Shown here piece by piece: positions 8,403 to 16,572 of a DNA stretch of 64,000 nt. Source of the stretch: Streptomyces sp. NBC_01235 (GTDB taxonomy: Bacteria > Actinomycetota > Actinomycetes > Streptomycetales > Streptomycetaceae); contig NZ_CP108513.1 in assembly GCF_035989285.1 (NCBI RefSeq), positions 9,300,001 through 9,364,000 of the forward strand, in the 5' to 3' direction. Position 1 is the stretch's first letter. The number at the start of each line of letters is the position of its first letter. Both the position numbers and the translations under genes were made by a program. The notes beneath the pieces were generated by a model that did not search any database, was not told the origin of the DNA, and saw only the letters and a list, made by a program, of their open reading frames with translations.

Positions 8403-8951
8403 TCAGTTCTGCGGCCCCAGATACCCCAGCGACGCCTCGATCCGCCCCGCCAGCCGGTCCCGCTGACCGCGCCCCCTGGGCGACGAACCGGCCAGCCACG
8501 TACGGCACTTGCTCGCCAGCAACAGGCCGAAGCTCTCGGCCTGCTTCTCGTCGGCCAGGTCGAAGCGGGTGCGCGCGGCGACACTGCGGACCGTCGCCTG
8601 GAGGTCCGCCCCGTCGGTGAGTAAACGGGCCGCGACCGCGGCGCCCTCGACGTGGTGACTGCAGTGGCCCGCCTTCATGTGCCACAGCTCGTGCCCCAGG
8701 ATCACCAACTGGTGCTCGGGAGCGGTGCGTTCCTCGATGACGACGAGGTCCTGGTCGGCCATGTCCAGCCACAGCCCGCTGGCCGTGTCGGCCGGGAAGG
8801 ACGCCATGCGGAAGTGGACGGGGCGGCCGCGCCGTCTGCTCATCCCGTCGCACAGGGCCGTGTACAGGTCGGCCGGCGCGGCCGGGGCCGGGAGGGTCAG
8901 TTCCGCGACCAGTTCGCCGCTGAGGCGGCGCATTTCCTTGGCGATGCTCAC
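8403..8951 (-). CDS. ImmA/IrrE-like zinc peptidase, partner of the XRE gene
   Basis: This 182-residue protein carries VILGHELWHMKAGH near residue 85, the HExxH zincin motif of ImmA/IrrE-type peptidases that cleave or inactivate a cognate repressor. The N-terminal SGELVAELTLPAPAAP and the middle RMASFPADTASGLWLDM resemble the usual substrate-groove strands. The GTG at 8951 follows GGGGGAGA and lies 14 bases after the stop of the XRE regulator gene, so the two form an operon. Such pairs are frequent in Streptomyces and are sometimes labelled toxin-antitoxin. Regulated proteolysis of the partner is the best-supported family role, inferred here. Confidence 0.75.
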   Translation of the reverse strand: MSIAKEMRRLSGELVAELTLPAPAAPADLYTALCDGMSRRRGRPVHFRMASFPADTASGLWLDMADQDLVVIEERTAPEHQLVILGHELWHMKAGHCSHHVEGAAVAARLLTDGADLQATVRSVAARTRFDLADEKQAESFGLLLASKCRTWLAGSSPRGRGQRDRLAGRIEASLGYLGPQN

Positions 8952-8965
8952 AGTTCTCCCCCGGA

Positions 8966-9619
8966 TCACGACTCGGGCCGCTTCACGCTCTCCAGGAGCA
9001 TGTCCAGCCACTCGGCGACCTTGTCGCGGTGCTGATCGGTGGGCAGCTGAGCGGCCCGCCACGCGATCCCGCGCACGCCGTGGTCCTGCAGCAGCCGCTC
9101 CAGCGGGTCCTCGACGGCCGCGGCCGCCTCCCGCGCCGCGAGCTTCTGCAGCAGCTCCTGCTCGGTGTGCTGCAGGGCTCCCGCGAGCGCCTCCGGGTCC
9201 TCGGCCGTGAGGAAGCCGGCGTGCACGCGGAAGAAGCGCTGGAGGGCGTCGCAGTGCTCCATCGTGGGGCGCCGGTCGCCGTTGATGAGGGCGCCCGCCT
9301 GCTGGCGCGACATGCCGGCGCCGTCGGCGATCTCCTGCTGGGTGTACTTGCGGCCGTTCGGCTTGAGCCGCGTACGGCGCAACAGGTCCAGGCGCTGCAG
9401 GAAGCGGGCCTGCACATCGGGCTCACCGGCGGGCCGGCCGCTCAGCAGGGCCTTGACCACGGACTCCGGGACACCCGAGGCGACGGACAGCCGCCCGGTG
9501 CCGAAGACCTCCGCGTGCGGCACACCGAGCCGGTCCGCGAGCGTGGCGACACGGGCGACGACGGCCGACAGCAGCACCGTCGCCGTGGCGCCCGGAACCT
9601 CGAAGCCATCCTCCGACAC
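8966..9619 (-). CDS. XRE-family helix-turn-helix regulator
   Basis: This 217-residue protein has an XRE-type DNA-binding domain in its middle: KYTQQEIADGAGMSRQQAGAL followed by INGDRRPTMEHCDALQRFF. The N-terminal segment (LLSAVVARVATLADRLGVP) may be a dimer interface. The GTG at 9619 is chosen because AGGAGA (9627-9632) sits seven bases upstream. An ATG at 9652 is in frame but has no ribosome-binding site. It is followed by the ImmA-like peptidase, its likely antagonist. The C-terminal helices (VEDPLERLLQDHGVRGIAWR) have no family I recognise. Confidence 0.78.
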   Translation of the reverse strand: MSEDGFEVPGATATVLLSAVVARVATLADRLGVPHAEVFGTGRLSVASGVPESVVKALLSGRPAGEPDVQARFLQRLDLLRRTRLKPNGRKYTQQEIADGAGMSRQQAGALINGDRRPTMEHCDALQRFFRVHAGFLTAEDPEALAGALQHTEQELLQKLAAREAAAAVEDPLERLLQDHGVRGIAWRAAQLPTDQHRDKVAEWLDMLLESVKRPES

Positions 9620-9720
9620 CGACAGGTCTCCTAGGTCTCTCACGTCCCTCATGCAGGCATGGATGGTTGCCTGAACTGCGTGGAGAGTAGCGGGTCTTTC
9701 GAACTCACATCCAGGTCTCG

Positions 9721-9801
9721 CCACAACTGTGGCCAATTTCAGCCGTCAACAAGCACGGAATGCCACGATAGTTGACATGCCTCGCGTCGGGGCAGCAGGA
9801 T
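9721..9801. promoter_or_regulatory. divergent promoter region of XRE and MmyB-like genes
   Basis: CCACAACTGTGG (9721-9732) is a short palindrome that an XRE dimer could use. Rightward, TTGACA (9772-9777) and CAGGAT (9796-9801) are separated by 18 bases and could drive the gene at 9848. Both readings are by eye and modest. Confidence 0.3.
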
Positions 9802-9847
9802 CGGGGCGCCGCGTGAAGGCCGCATAGGCAAGAGGGGTGACCTCCCG

Positions 9848-10516
9848 ATGGCACATCAGGCAGGAGAGCAGCGGTCCGTACCGCGGCCCGTCCCCGAGAG
9901 TCCCGAGGCCCGGGCGTATCTGCAGGACTACGCCGCATACCTGGAGGCCGTCCCCTTCCCGTCCGTCGTCCTCGACCACCGCTGGGACGTGGTGCTGTCC
10001 AACGCCGCTTTCGCGTCACTTTTCCGGGAAGTGAGCCCGCATCCGACGGCGCTGCCGGGCGACAACTTCCTGCGGTTCGTGCTCTTCCACCCGGACGCGC
10101 CCTCGGTCCTCGGCGATCACGAGGCCGGCTGGTGCCTGCCGATGCTCGCCCGCTTCGCGGCGGCCGTGGAGCGGCACGGCCACGACCGCGGGCTGCAGGC
10201 GATCCGACGCGACATCGCCCAGGACCCGATCATGGAGGCCGCCTACCGGCACGGCCTGCCGCACTGGATCCGCGCGGTCGGCGAGGAGGCCGTCGAGCAC
10301 GACGGGGCCGTCCGCCCCCTGCTGCACCCCGACCCGCGCTGGGGCGCCACGGAGTGCCGCATCATCGGCGACACCCCCAGGACCCTGCAGGACATGGGGT
10401 ACACGCGGCTGACGATGGTGTTGCGCGACACCCGCCCGGCGTTCGCAGCCCGCAGGACACGCCCCGCGCGGCGCACCGCGAGCCACCTCAGTGTGGTCCC
10501 GGCCCCCGAGGCCTGA
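9848..10516 (+). CDS. MmyB-like ligand-binding domain protein lacking an HTH
   Basis: This 222-residue protein matches the PAS-like C-terminal domain usually attached to XRE regulators of the MmyB type. Typical features are YLEAVPFPSVVLDHRWDVVLSN near residue 38, NFLRFVLFHPDAP near 75, and a C-terminal WGATECRIIGDTPRTLQDMGYTRL. Canonical family members begin with an XRE helix-turn-helix, which is absent here. The protein starts within 20 residues of the sensory domain and ends in a basic tail. It is transcribed away from a separate XRE gene. It may be a stand-alone sensor or a partner of that regulator; this is inference. Confidence 0.65.
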   Translation: MAHQAGEQRSVPRPVPESPEARAYLQDYAAYLEAVPFPSVVLDHRWDVVLSNAAFASLFREVSPHPTALPGDNFLRFVLFHPDAPSVLGDHEAGWCLPMLARFAAAVERHGHDRGLQAIRRDIAQDPIMEAAYRHGLPHWIRAVGEEAVEHDGAVRPLLHPDPRWGATECRIIGDTPRTLQDMGYTRLTMVLRDTRPAFAARRTRPARRTASHLSVVPAPEA

Positions 10517-10541
10517 GCGACCCCCGAGGCCTGACCGGGCA

Positions 10542-10566
10542 CCGTCGGCGTTCAGGTCGCCGACGG
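10542..10566. terminator. hairpin between convergent genes
   Basis: CCGTCGGCG (10542-10550) pairs with CGCCGACGG (10558-10566) around a seven-base loop. It sits between the stop of the MmyB-like gene and the stop of the leftward ABC ATPase, so it probably ends both transcripts. Confidence 0.6.
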
Positions 10567-10605
10567 CGCCCTGGTCGGCGAGTCGGCCCCGCGAGGGACG
10601 GCAGT

Positions 10606-11427
10606 TCAGTGCGGCTCAGGCGTATCGGACTTCGTGAGGGCGTCCTGGGGAACCCCGCGCTTCGCCGCCTGGATCTGCTGGTACACCTGGGTCCGCAGTT
10701 CGGCGAAGCGGGGGGCCACCCGGGTGTGCAACTGGTCTCGCTCCGGCGGCAGATCGACCTTCAGTTGCTCCTGGACGACCGTGGGCGAGGCGGACAGGAC
10801 GACGATCCGCTCGCCGAGGTAGACGGCCTCGTCGATGTCGTGGGTGACGAACAGGATCGTGATCCCGCGTTCCCGCCACAGTCCCCGGACGAGGTCCTCC
10901 AGGTCGGCGCGGGTCTGCGCGTCCACCGCCGCGAACGGCTCGTCCATCAGCAGGACCTGGGGTTCGTACGCGAGTGCCCGGGCGATCGCCACCCGTTGCT
11001 GCATGCCGCCCGACAACTGCCACGGATACGCGGAGAAGGCGTCCGCGAGCCCGACCGACTCCAGGGCGTCGGCGACCAGTTCCCGCCGTCGCTCCTTGGA
11101 CAGCTTCTTCTGTCTCAGGGGCAGTTCGACGTTCTCGCCGACCCGCATCCACGGGAAGAGACTCCGCCCGTACTCCTGGAACACGAACGCCATCCCCCGC
11201 GGCGGACCGCTCACCCTGCGCCCCTCCAGGAGCACTTCACCGGAGGTCGGCGTCAGCAGCCCGCCCATGCACTTCAGCAGCGTCGTCTTGCCGCAGCCCG
11301 ACGGGCCCACGAGACAGACGAGTTCGCCCGCCTCGACAGTGAAGGTCAGGTCACGTATCGCCTCGACCCGGCGCCCGGACCCTTCGTAGACCTTCCGCAG
11401 GCCGGATACGGCAAGACGCGGGTGCAT
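10606..11427 (-). CDS. ABC importer ATPase, NitT/TauT (SsuB/TauB) type
   Basis: This 273-residue ATPase energises the importer encoded just upstream. It shows Walker A GPSGCGKTTLLK near residue 45, the Q-loop VFQEYGRSLFPW near 88, the signature LSGGMQQRVAIARAL near 143, Walker B VLLMDEPFAAVDAQT near 166, and the H-loop VTHDIDEAV. The QEYGRSLFPW stretch is typical of nitrate, sulfonate and taurine importers. The ATG at 11427 follows AAAGGG, 20 bases after the permease stop. It is the last gene of the four-gene transporter run. Confidence 0.9.
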   Translation of the reverse strand: MHPRLAVSGLRKVYEGSGRRVEAIRDLTFTVEAGELVCLVGPSGCGKTTLLKCMGGLLTPTSGEVLLEGRRVSGPPRGMAFVFQEYGRSLFPWMRVGENVELPLRQKKLSKERRRELVADALESVGLADAFSAYPWQLSGGMQQRVAIARALAYEPQVLLMDEPFAAVDAQTRADLEDLVRGLWRERGITILFVTHDIDEAVYLGERIVVLSASPTVVQEQLKVDLPPERDQLHTRVAPRFAELRTQVYQQIQAAKRGVPQDALTKSDTPEPH

Positions 11428-11447
11428 GGACCGCCCTTTCGCGAGGG

Positions 11448-12227
11448 TCACGGGGACCGCCGGGTGGATGCGCGCAGACCGTGGTACCAGCCGAGCACCC
11501 GGCGCTCGACGACCTGGAAGAGGACCGACAGGACGAAGCCCAGCAGGCCGAGCACCAGGATCCCGGTCCACATGTCGGGGATGGCGAACCCCCGCTGGAA
11601 CTGCACGATGGTGAAACCGAGCCCGTTGCTCGCGGCGAACATCTCACTGATGACCATCAGGATGATCCCGATCGACAACGCCTGGCGCAGGCCCGCGAAG
11701 ATCTGCGGGCTCGCCGACCTCAGGACCACGCCGCGCAGCCGTGCGACGCCCGTGATGCCGTACGACCGGGCCGTCTCCGCCATCACCGGGTCCACCGCCC
11801 GGACGCCCTCGACCGTGTTCAGCAGCACCGGCCACACGCAGCCGCTCGCGACGACGACGACCTTCATGGTGTCGCCGATGCCCGCGAACAGCATGATGAC
11901 CGGCACCAGGACGGGTGGCGGCACCGCCCGCAGGAACTCCAGGACCGGCTCGCACACCGCCCGCACCCGCCGGTACGAGCCGATGACCGTGCCCAGCGCG
12001 ATCCCGACGACGGCCGCCGTTGCGTAACCGCTCACCAGTCGCAGCACGCTCGGCCGCACGTCGGCGCGCAGCCGCTCACCCGTCCACACGTCCGGGAGGG
12101 CCTTCAGGATCGTGCGCAGGGGCGGCCAGTACACGTTCGTGCTGCCGTCGGACACCACCCACCACAGCGCGACCAGCACGGCCGGCAGGGCGAGCGTGTA
12201 CAGCAGCCGCAGCAGGACGCGTCTCAC
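11448..12227 (-). CDS. ABC importer permease, NitT/TauT type (second)
   Basis: This 259-residue integral membrane protein has about six helices and the BPD permease loop AETARSYGITGVARLRGVVL near residue 165, which carries the coupling helix contacted by the ATPase. It starts with a GTG overlapping the stop of the first permease by four bases (GTGA). Strong similarity in layout to its neighbour (a VDPVxAETARSYG motif in both) points to a heterodimeric channel. The substrate should be a small anion or aromatic acid, judging from the neighbouring oxygenase genes. Confidence 0.88.
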   Translation of the reverse strand: MRRVLLRLLYTLALPAVLVALWWVVSDGSTNVYWPPLRTILKALPDVWTGERLRADVRPSVLRLVSGYATAAVVGIALGTVIGSYRRVRAVCEPVLEFLRAVPPPVLVPVIMLFAGIGDTMKVVVVASGCVWPVLLNTVEGVRAVDPVMAETARSYGITGVARLRGVVLRSASPQIFAGLRQALSIGIILMVISEMFAASNGLGFTIVQFQRGFAIPDMWTGILVLGLLGFVLSVLFQVVERRVLGWYHGLRASTRRSP

Positions 12228-12997
12228 ACCGCCACCTCCCCGCGAACCGACTGGTGCCAGGCCAGCGCCCGCCGCTCCACCGTCCGCGCGCCCACGTTGA
12301 TCAGCAGCCCGAGCACACCGGTGACGACGATCAACGCGTACATCTCGGGCACCGCCTGCGAGGTCTGCGCGACGGCGATGCGTGCGCCCAGCCCCGGTGC
12401 GCCGATGACCAGTTCGGCGGTGATGGCGAGGATCAGCGCGACGGCCGCGGCGAGGCGCACGCCGGTCATGACATACGGCAGGGCGGTCGGCCACAGCAGG
12501 TGCCGGACCCGCGCCCAGGTGCCGAGCCCGTAGGAGCGGGCGGTTTCCTCGGCGACCGGGTCGACGTCCTGGACGCCGTACAGGACCTGGATCAGTACCT
12601 GCCAGAAGGACGCGTAGACGACCAGCAGGAGGACCGAGCGCAGTTCGGTGCCGTACAGCAGCACGGCGAGGGGGATCAGGGCGACCGACGGGATCGGCCG
12701 CAGGAACTCGATCGTCGACGCCGTCGCCTCGCGGAGATGGGGGACGACCGACAGGAGCACGCCCGTGCCGATGCCGGCGCCCACCGCGATCGCCAGGCCC
12801 AGGGCCCAGCCGGTGAGGGTGTCGCCGAGTGCCGTCCAGAAGGCGGAGTCGGCGAGTTCGTCGCCGAGCGCGCCGGCGATGCGGCTCGTGGGCGGGAAGT
12901 AGGCCTCCTTGACCAGACCGAGCCGCGGCACCGCCTCACCCAGGGCGAGGAAGGCCGCGAGCCCGGACGTACCGAGTGCGACGTTCGCGCCTCTCAC
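12224..12997 (-). CDS. ABC importer permease, NitT/TauT type (first)
   Basis: This 257-residue membrane protein carries the permease motif AEETARSYGLGTWARVRHLL near residue 150 and about six hydrophobic helices. It begins with a GTG inside the stop of the substrate-binding protein gene, so the binding protein and both permeases are translationally coupled. A much longer open frame continues upstream in the same phase, but it runs antiphase through the binding-protein gene and is not coding. Having two non-identical permeases differs from the single SsuC/TauC of many family members. Confidence 0.88.
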   Translation of the reverse strand: MRGANVALGTSGLAAFLALGEAVPRLGLVKEAYFPPTSRIAGALGDELADSAFWTALGDTLTGWALGLAIAVGAGIGTGVLLSVVPHLREATASTIEFLRPIPSVALIPLAVLLYGTELRSVLLLVVYASFWQVLIQVLYGVQDVDPVAEETARSYGLGTWARVRHLLWPTALPYVMTGVRLAAAVALILAITAELVIGAPGLGARIAVAQTSQAVPEMYALIVVTGVLGLLINVGARTVERRALAWHQSVRGEVAV

Positions 12998-13965
12998 GGC
13001 AGCAGCTTGTCCAGGTCCGGGGTCGACTTGAAGAGTTTGTCCTGATCGCCCAGCTTCTCCAGCGCTTCGATCGACGAACGGTTCGCCTCGGCGGGCCACT
13101 TCGGCAGCGTCACCGTCGCCAGGACCGACGCCGGGATCTTGGTGTACGTGGCGACGATCTGGCGGACCTCGTCCGGATGGGAGTCGGCGTAGGCGAGGGA
13201 CTCGGCGGTGGCCTCCTGGAACCTCTTCACCACCTCGGGGTTCTTCTGCTCGTACTGCTGCGAGGTGAAGTACATGGCGACGGTGAGGTTCGGCGCGACG
13301 TCCACCAGCGGCGAGGCGATCTCCACACCGCCCTGGCTCTTGATGGTCGCGAGGGCCGGTTCGACCACCGTCGCGGCGTCGATCCGCCCGCCGTCCAGGG
13401 CGGCGGGCATCTGGTCGAAGGCCAGCTCGACGAACTTCACCTTGTCCGGGTCGCCGCCCGCCTTGCGCACCGACTCGCGCGTCGCGGTCTCGTTGATGTT
13501 CTTCAGGGTGTTGATGGCGACCTTCTTGCCCTCCAAGTCCTTCGCGGACTTGATCGGGCTGTCCTTCTTCACGGTGATGGCCCCGAAGTCCTTGCCCTGC
13601 ACGCCCGTTGAGGCGATTCCGTTCGAAACGGCCTTCACCGGAACGTTGTTGGACTGGGCAACCATCAGCGACGTCATGTTGCTGAAGCCGAACTGGAATT
13701 GACCACTGACGACCCCCGGCACGATCGCCGCGCCGCCCTGGGCGGTGCTGATCGACAGCTTCAGGCCGTGCTTCTCGTAGAAGCCCTGTTTCACGCCCAG
13801 GTAGACGGGCGCCACGTCGACGATGGGGATGAGACCGAGCTTGACGGTCGTGACGCCGCCGGACGATGAACCCCCGCCGGACGTTCCGGAGTCGCCGGAC
13901 GAGCCACAGGCCGCAGTGGCGAGCAGGAAGGTGCCGGCCGTGAGACCGGCGAACAGACGACGCAT
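12994..13965 (-). CDS. ABC importer substrate-binding lipoprotein, SsuA/NrtA-like
   Basis: This 323-residue lipoprotein has a signal ending LLATAAC with the lipidated Cys near residue 20 and a Gly/Ser linker. The periplasmic-binding fold starts VKLGLIPIVDVAPVYLGVKQ. GLKLSISTAQGGAAIVPGV and GQFQFGFSNMTSLMVAQ are hallmark stretches of the NMT1/THI5-like and SsuA families. The ATG at 13965 follows AGGGGGAG. It is the first gene of the transporter unit. The ligand is not readable from sequence; the family takes up sulfonates, nitrate, pyrimidine precursors and aromatic acids. Confidence 0.88.
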   Translation of the reverse strand: MRRLFAGLTAGTFLLATAACGSSGDSGTSGGGSSSGGVTTVKLGLIPIVDVAPVYLGVKQGFYEKHGLKLSISTAQGGAAIVPGVVSGQFQFGFSNMTSLMVAQSNNVPVKAVSNGIASTGVQGKDFGAITVKKDSPIKSAKDLEGKKVAINTLKNINETATRESVRKAGGDPDKVKFVELAFDQMPAALDGGRIDAATVVEPALATIKSQGGVEIASPLVDVAPNLTVAMYFTSQQYEQKNPEVVKRFQEATAESLAYADSHPDEVRQIVATYTKIPASVLATVTLPKWPAEANRSSIEALEKLGDQDKLFKSTPDLDKLLP

Positions 13966-14044
13966 GGCTCCCCCTGTGCAGAGACAACGGTGTTCCGACA
14001 GGCTGTGCGCACACCGCACAGTAGTGCTCAATTGGCGTGCAGGG

Positions 14045-14074
14045 AACGTAGATCGCGCCGTCCGCCGGGGTCAA
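14045..14074 (-). promoter_or_regulatory. candidate promoter for the ABC transporter genes
   Basis: On the minus strand TTGACC (14069-14074) and TACGTT (14045-14050) are 18 bases apart, 80 bases upstream of the binding-protein start. They fit the primary sigma factor pattern. They suggest the transporter can be transcribed separately from the upstream oxygenase genes. Confidence 0.4.
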
Positions 14075-14114
14075 TGGTTTCGGCTGACGAAATTGTTGAC
14101 AGTCTGCCCTGTGG

Positions 14115-15053
14115 TCAGAGATCGAGAACGAGCCTCTTTCCCCTGCACCGCGACACGCAGATCATCATCGTCTCCCCGGCCTCCCGCTCCAGTTCCGTGA
14201 GTACGGAGTCACGGTGCTCCGGCGTGCCCTCCAGCACGTCGGTCTCGCAGGTGCCGCACGTGCCCTCGGTGCAGGAGAAGAGCACCTCGACGCCGGCGGC
14301 GCGCACGGTGTCCAGGACGGAGACACCCGGTGCGACGGTCAGCGTACGGCCGCTCTGTGCGAGCTCCACCTCGAACTCGCCGTCCTCGCCGACCGGTTGC
14401 TCCTTTGCCTGGAACCGCTCGACGTGCAGCGCGCCGGACGGGCAGCGCTCCTCCACCGCGTCGAGCAGCGGGCCGGGACCGCAGCAGTAGACCAGGGTGC
14501 CCTCGGGCAGCGCGTCCAGCACCGAACCGAGGTCCAGCAACCCGGTCTCGTCCTGCGGGGCGACGGTGACCCGGTCCCCGTACCGGGCCAACTCCCCGGT
14601 GAAGGCCATGGATTGGCGGGAGCGGCCGCCGTACAGGAGCGTCCACTCGGCGCCCGCCGCCTCGGCCGCCGCCAGCATCGGCAGGACGGGGGTGATGCCG
14701 ATCCCGCCCGCGATGAAGCGGTACCGGGCGGCCGCGCGCAGCGCGAAGTGGTTGCGCGGACCGCGTACCCGTACCTTGTCGCCCTGCCCCAACTGCTCGT
14801 GCACGTAGGCGGATCCGCCCCGACCGTCCGGCTCCCGCAGCACCGCTATCCGCCAGGCGTAGCGGTCGCCCGGATCGCCGCACAGCGAGTACTGCCGCTC
14901 CAGGCCCGGTCCGAGGACGACGTCGACGTGGGCGCCCGGCTGCCAGGCCGGGAGCGGCTCGCCCAGCGGGTGGCGCAGGGTGAGGGCGAGCACGCCGTCG
15001 GCCGCCAACTCACGCTGTCCGACGATGAGTTCGGCTTCGTACACGTCGCTCAT
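14115..15053 (-). CDS. phthalate-dioxygenase-type oxidoreductase (VanB-like)
   Basis: This 312-residue electron-transfer protein should pass electrons from NAD(P)H to the Rieske oxygenase. It has an FMN-binding domain (ERQYSLCGDP near residue 50), an NAD-binding domain (RFIAGGIGITPVLPML near 115, VYCCGPGPLLDAV near 200), and a C-terminal plant-type [2Fe-2S] domain with CTEGTCGTC near 263 and the fourth Cys in MMICVSRC. Domain order and length match VanB, PobB and phthalate dioxygenase reductase. The ATG overlaps the stop of the 57-residue gene (ATGA). Confidence 0.9.
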   Translation of the reverse strand: MSDVYEAELIVGQRELAADGVLALTLRHPLGEPLPAWQPGAHVDVVLGPGLERQYSLCGDPGDRYAWRIAVLREPDGRGGSAYVHEQLGQGDKVRVRGPRNHFALRAAARYRFIAGGIGITPVLPMLAAAEAAGAEWTLLYGGRSRQSMAFTGELARYGDRVTVAPQDETGLLDLGSVLDALPEGTLVYCCGPGPLLDAVEERCPSGALHVERFQAKEQPVGEDGEFEVELAQSGRTLTVAPGVSVLDTVRAAGVEVLFSCTEGTCGTCETDVLEGTPEHRDSVLTELEREAGETMMICVSRCRGKRLVLDL

Positions 15054-15223
15054 GAAGGTGTTCCTTGGGGCTCGTGTCCTTCGGGGTGGCCGAGCATCCA
15101 CTCCCACATCTCGATCGGGTCCTGCGAGGTGTGCTCGGCTCCACAGTGACAGGTGCCGTGCAGGACGTCGGTGCCCGGCAGCCAGTCGATGCGGTAGATC
15201 TCGCCGGTGGCGCCGGTGCTCAC
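15050..15223 (-). CDS. 57-residue Cys/His-containing protein coupled to both oxygenase genes
   Basis: This tiny gene has a GTG start overlapping the oxygenase stop (GTGA) and a TGA overlapping the reductase start (ATGA), so all three are translated in a coupled series. The product starts VSTGATGEIYRIDWLPGTD. It then has a dense metal-ligand-like segment, LHGTCHCGAEHTSQDP, followed by MWEWMLGHPEGHEP, with two Cys and five His in 57 residues. I do not recognise the family. A small metal-binding or assembly subunit for the oxygenase is the natural guess from context, but nothing proves it. Confidence 0.75.
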   Translation of the reverse strand: MSTGATGEIYRIDWLPGTDVLHGTCHCGAEHTSQDPIEMWEWMLGHPEGHEPQGTPS

Positions 15224-16287
15224 AGGGCCCTCTCCACGGGCTTGTCGCCCTCCTCCACCAGCCGGGCGAGGATACGGCGGGCGGCCAGGCCGCCGGTGTC
15301 GATGTTGATGCTCAGCTCCTGGTACCCGGTCCGCTCCGAACCGAGCGTCCGCTGCAGGAGATTGAGCGCGTCGACGTCCTGCATGACCACCGTGTGGTTG
15401 TTGCCGCGCAGGAACTCGGTGACCTCGTCGTCGTCGGTCGCCCAGTCCCTCGAGACCATCCAGAAGTCGTAGACCTTGCCGTCGGCGGACGGTGTGATCG
15501 CGTACGTGATCTCGGTGTGGAAGCCGTTCGGGTCGCTGCCGTCCGCCTCGGGCAGGACGCCCACCGGCGCGATGCGGCTGTGCAGCAGGTACAGGCAGGG
15601 CGCGTGGTACTCGATGTCCTGCCAGCGGGTGATCCGGCCCTCGATGCCGGTCGAACGGGCGTAGAACGGCGGGCATTCGGCGTCGTCCATGTGCCGGCTG
15701 ACCCGCACGATCCCCGCGCCCTCGTCCACCTCGGTGGTGATCGGCGTCTCGGCGACCTCGGGGGTGCCGATGTAGCCGCCGTGCAGATACGTCTCGTGGG
15801 AGAGGTCGAGGAGGTTGTCGACGAGCAGCCCGTAGTCGGCGTCGATGGGCTCCATGCCGCGGACGGTCGTCCAGCCGGGGGAGTCGAGGTGGCGGGCGCG
15901 CGGGATGGTCTGCGGGTCGGCGAGCGCCGGGTCGCCGATCCACACCCACACCAGGGAGTCCTGCTCGACGATCGGGTAGGCGGTGACCCGGGCGGTGCGC
16001 GGGATGCGTTTCTGCCCCGGCACGTACACACACGCGCCGGTCGTGTCGTACGTGAACCCGTGGTAGCCGCAGACGATGCGATCGCCGTCCAGCCGGCTCT
16101 CCGAGAGCGGGAAGCGGCGGTGCACACAGCGGTCGTGCAGCGCGACGGGCGTCCCGTCCTCCTCGGTCCGGTAGAAGACGAGCGGCTCACCGAGGATCGT
16201 CCGGCCGAGCAGCTCCTCGCGCCCGACCTCGTGGCTGTAGGCGGCGACGTACCACTGGTTCCTGGCGAAGGCGGTCGTGTGAGGCAT
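15220..16287 (-). CDS. Rieske non-heme iron oxygenase, VanA-like
   Basis: This 355-residue oxygenase has the Rieske cluster ligands in HDRCVHRRFPLSE and VCGYHGFTYD (CxH then 16 residues then CxxH) near residues 53-75. The mononuclear iron site is DNLLDLSHETYLHGGYIG near 155-172. Length and the N-terminal FARNQWYVAAYSHEV match the VanA and PDO group, which demethylate or hydroxylate aromatic acids such as vanillate. The ATG at 16287 is chosen over a longer frame because the domain begins there. It heads the oxygenase, small protein and reductase unit. Vanillate or a similar aromatic acid is a fair guess, unproved. Confidence 0.88.
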   Translation of the reverse strand: MPHTTAFARNQWYVAAYSHEVGREELLGRTILGEPLVFYRTEEDGTPVALHDRCVHRRFPLSESRLDGDRIVCGYHGFTYDTTGACVYVPGQKRIPRTARVTAYPIVEQDSLVWVWIGDPALADPQTIPRARHLDSPGWTTVRGMEPIDADYGLLVDNLLDLSHETYLHGGYIGTPEVAETPITTEVDEGAGIVRVSRHMDDAECPPFYARSTGIEGRITRWQDIEYHAPCLYLLHSRIAPVGVLPEADGSDPNGFHTEITYAITPSADGKVYDFWMVSRDWATDDDEVTEFLRGNNHTVVMQDVDALNLLQRTLGSERTGYQELSINIDTGGLAARRILARLVEEGDKPVERAL

Positions 16288-16572
16288 GGGGGTTCCCGTC
16301 CCTGTCGGCGGGGCGTCGTCGCCCCGCGTGCCGTGGTTGGAATCAGGGTCGTGACGGCCGGGGCACCACGCAAGGCGGCTTCTGTCAGGCGGAAGAACTT
16401 CCACAAAATGGCTGGTCAGAGCATTGGTCCGTATGCCCGTGGCGTGGTCGAGTACCGGCAGACCGCCGAGTGGCTCGTTGGCGTCTTCGAACCGTCCACC
16501 ACGCCCTCGCGATCGAGATGGCCGCACTGCCCGACAAGGTGCGCGGGTACGAGGAGAGCAAAGTCGGGAACG
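16288..16572 (-). promoter_or_regulatory. upstream region of the oxygenase operon
   Basis: This 285-bp gap between the TetR stop and the oxygenase start must hold the oxygenase promoter. I see two loose TGGTCAG/TGGTCCG elements near 16410-16428 but no convincing palindrome, and no gene. Confidence 0.3.

Noticed and set aside
16410..16428. TGGTCAG/TGGTCCG elements as a GntR operator before the Rieske gene
   Set aside because: They do not form a palindrome or a regular direct repeat and could be chance.
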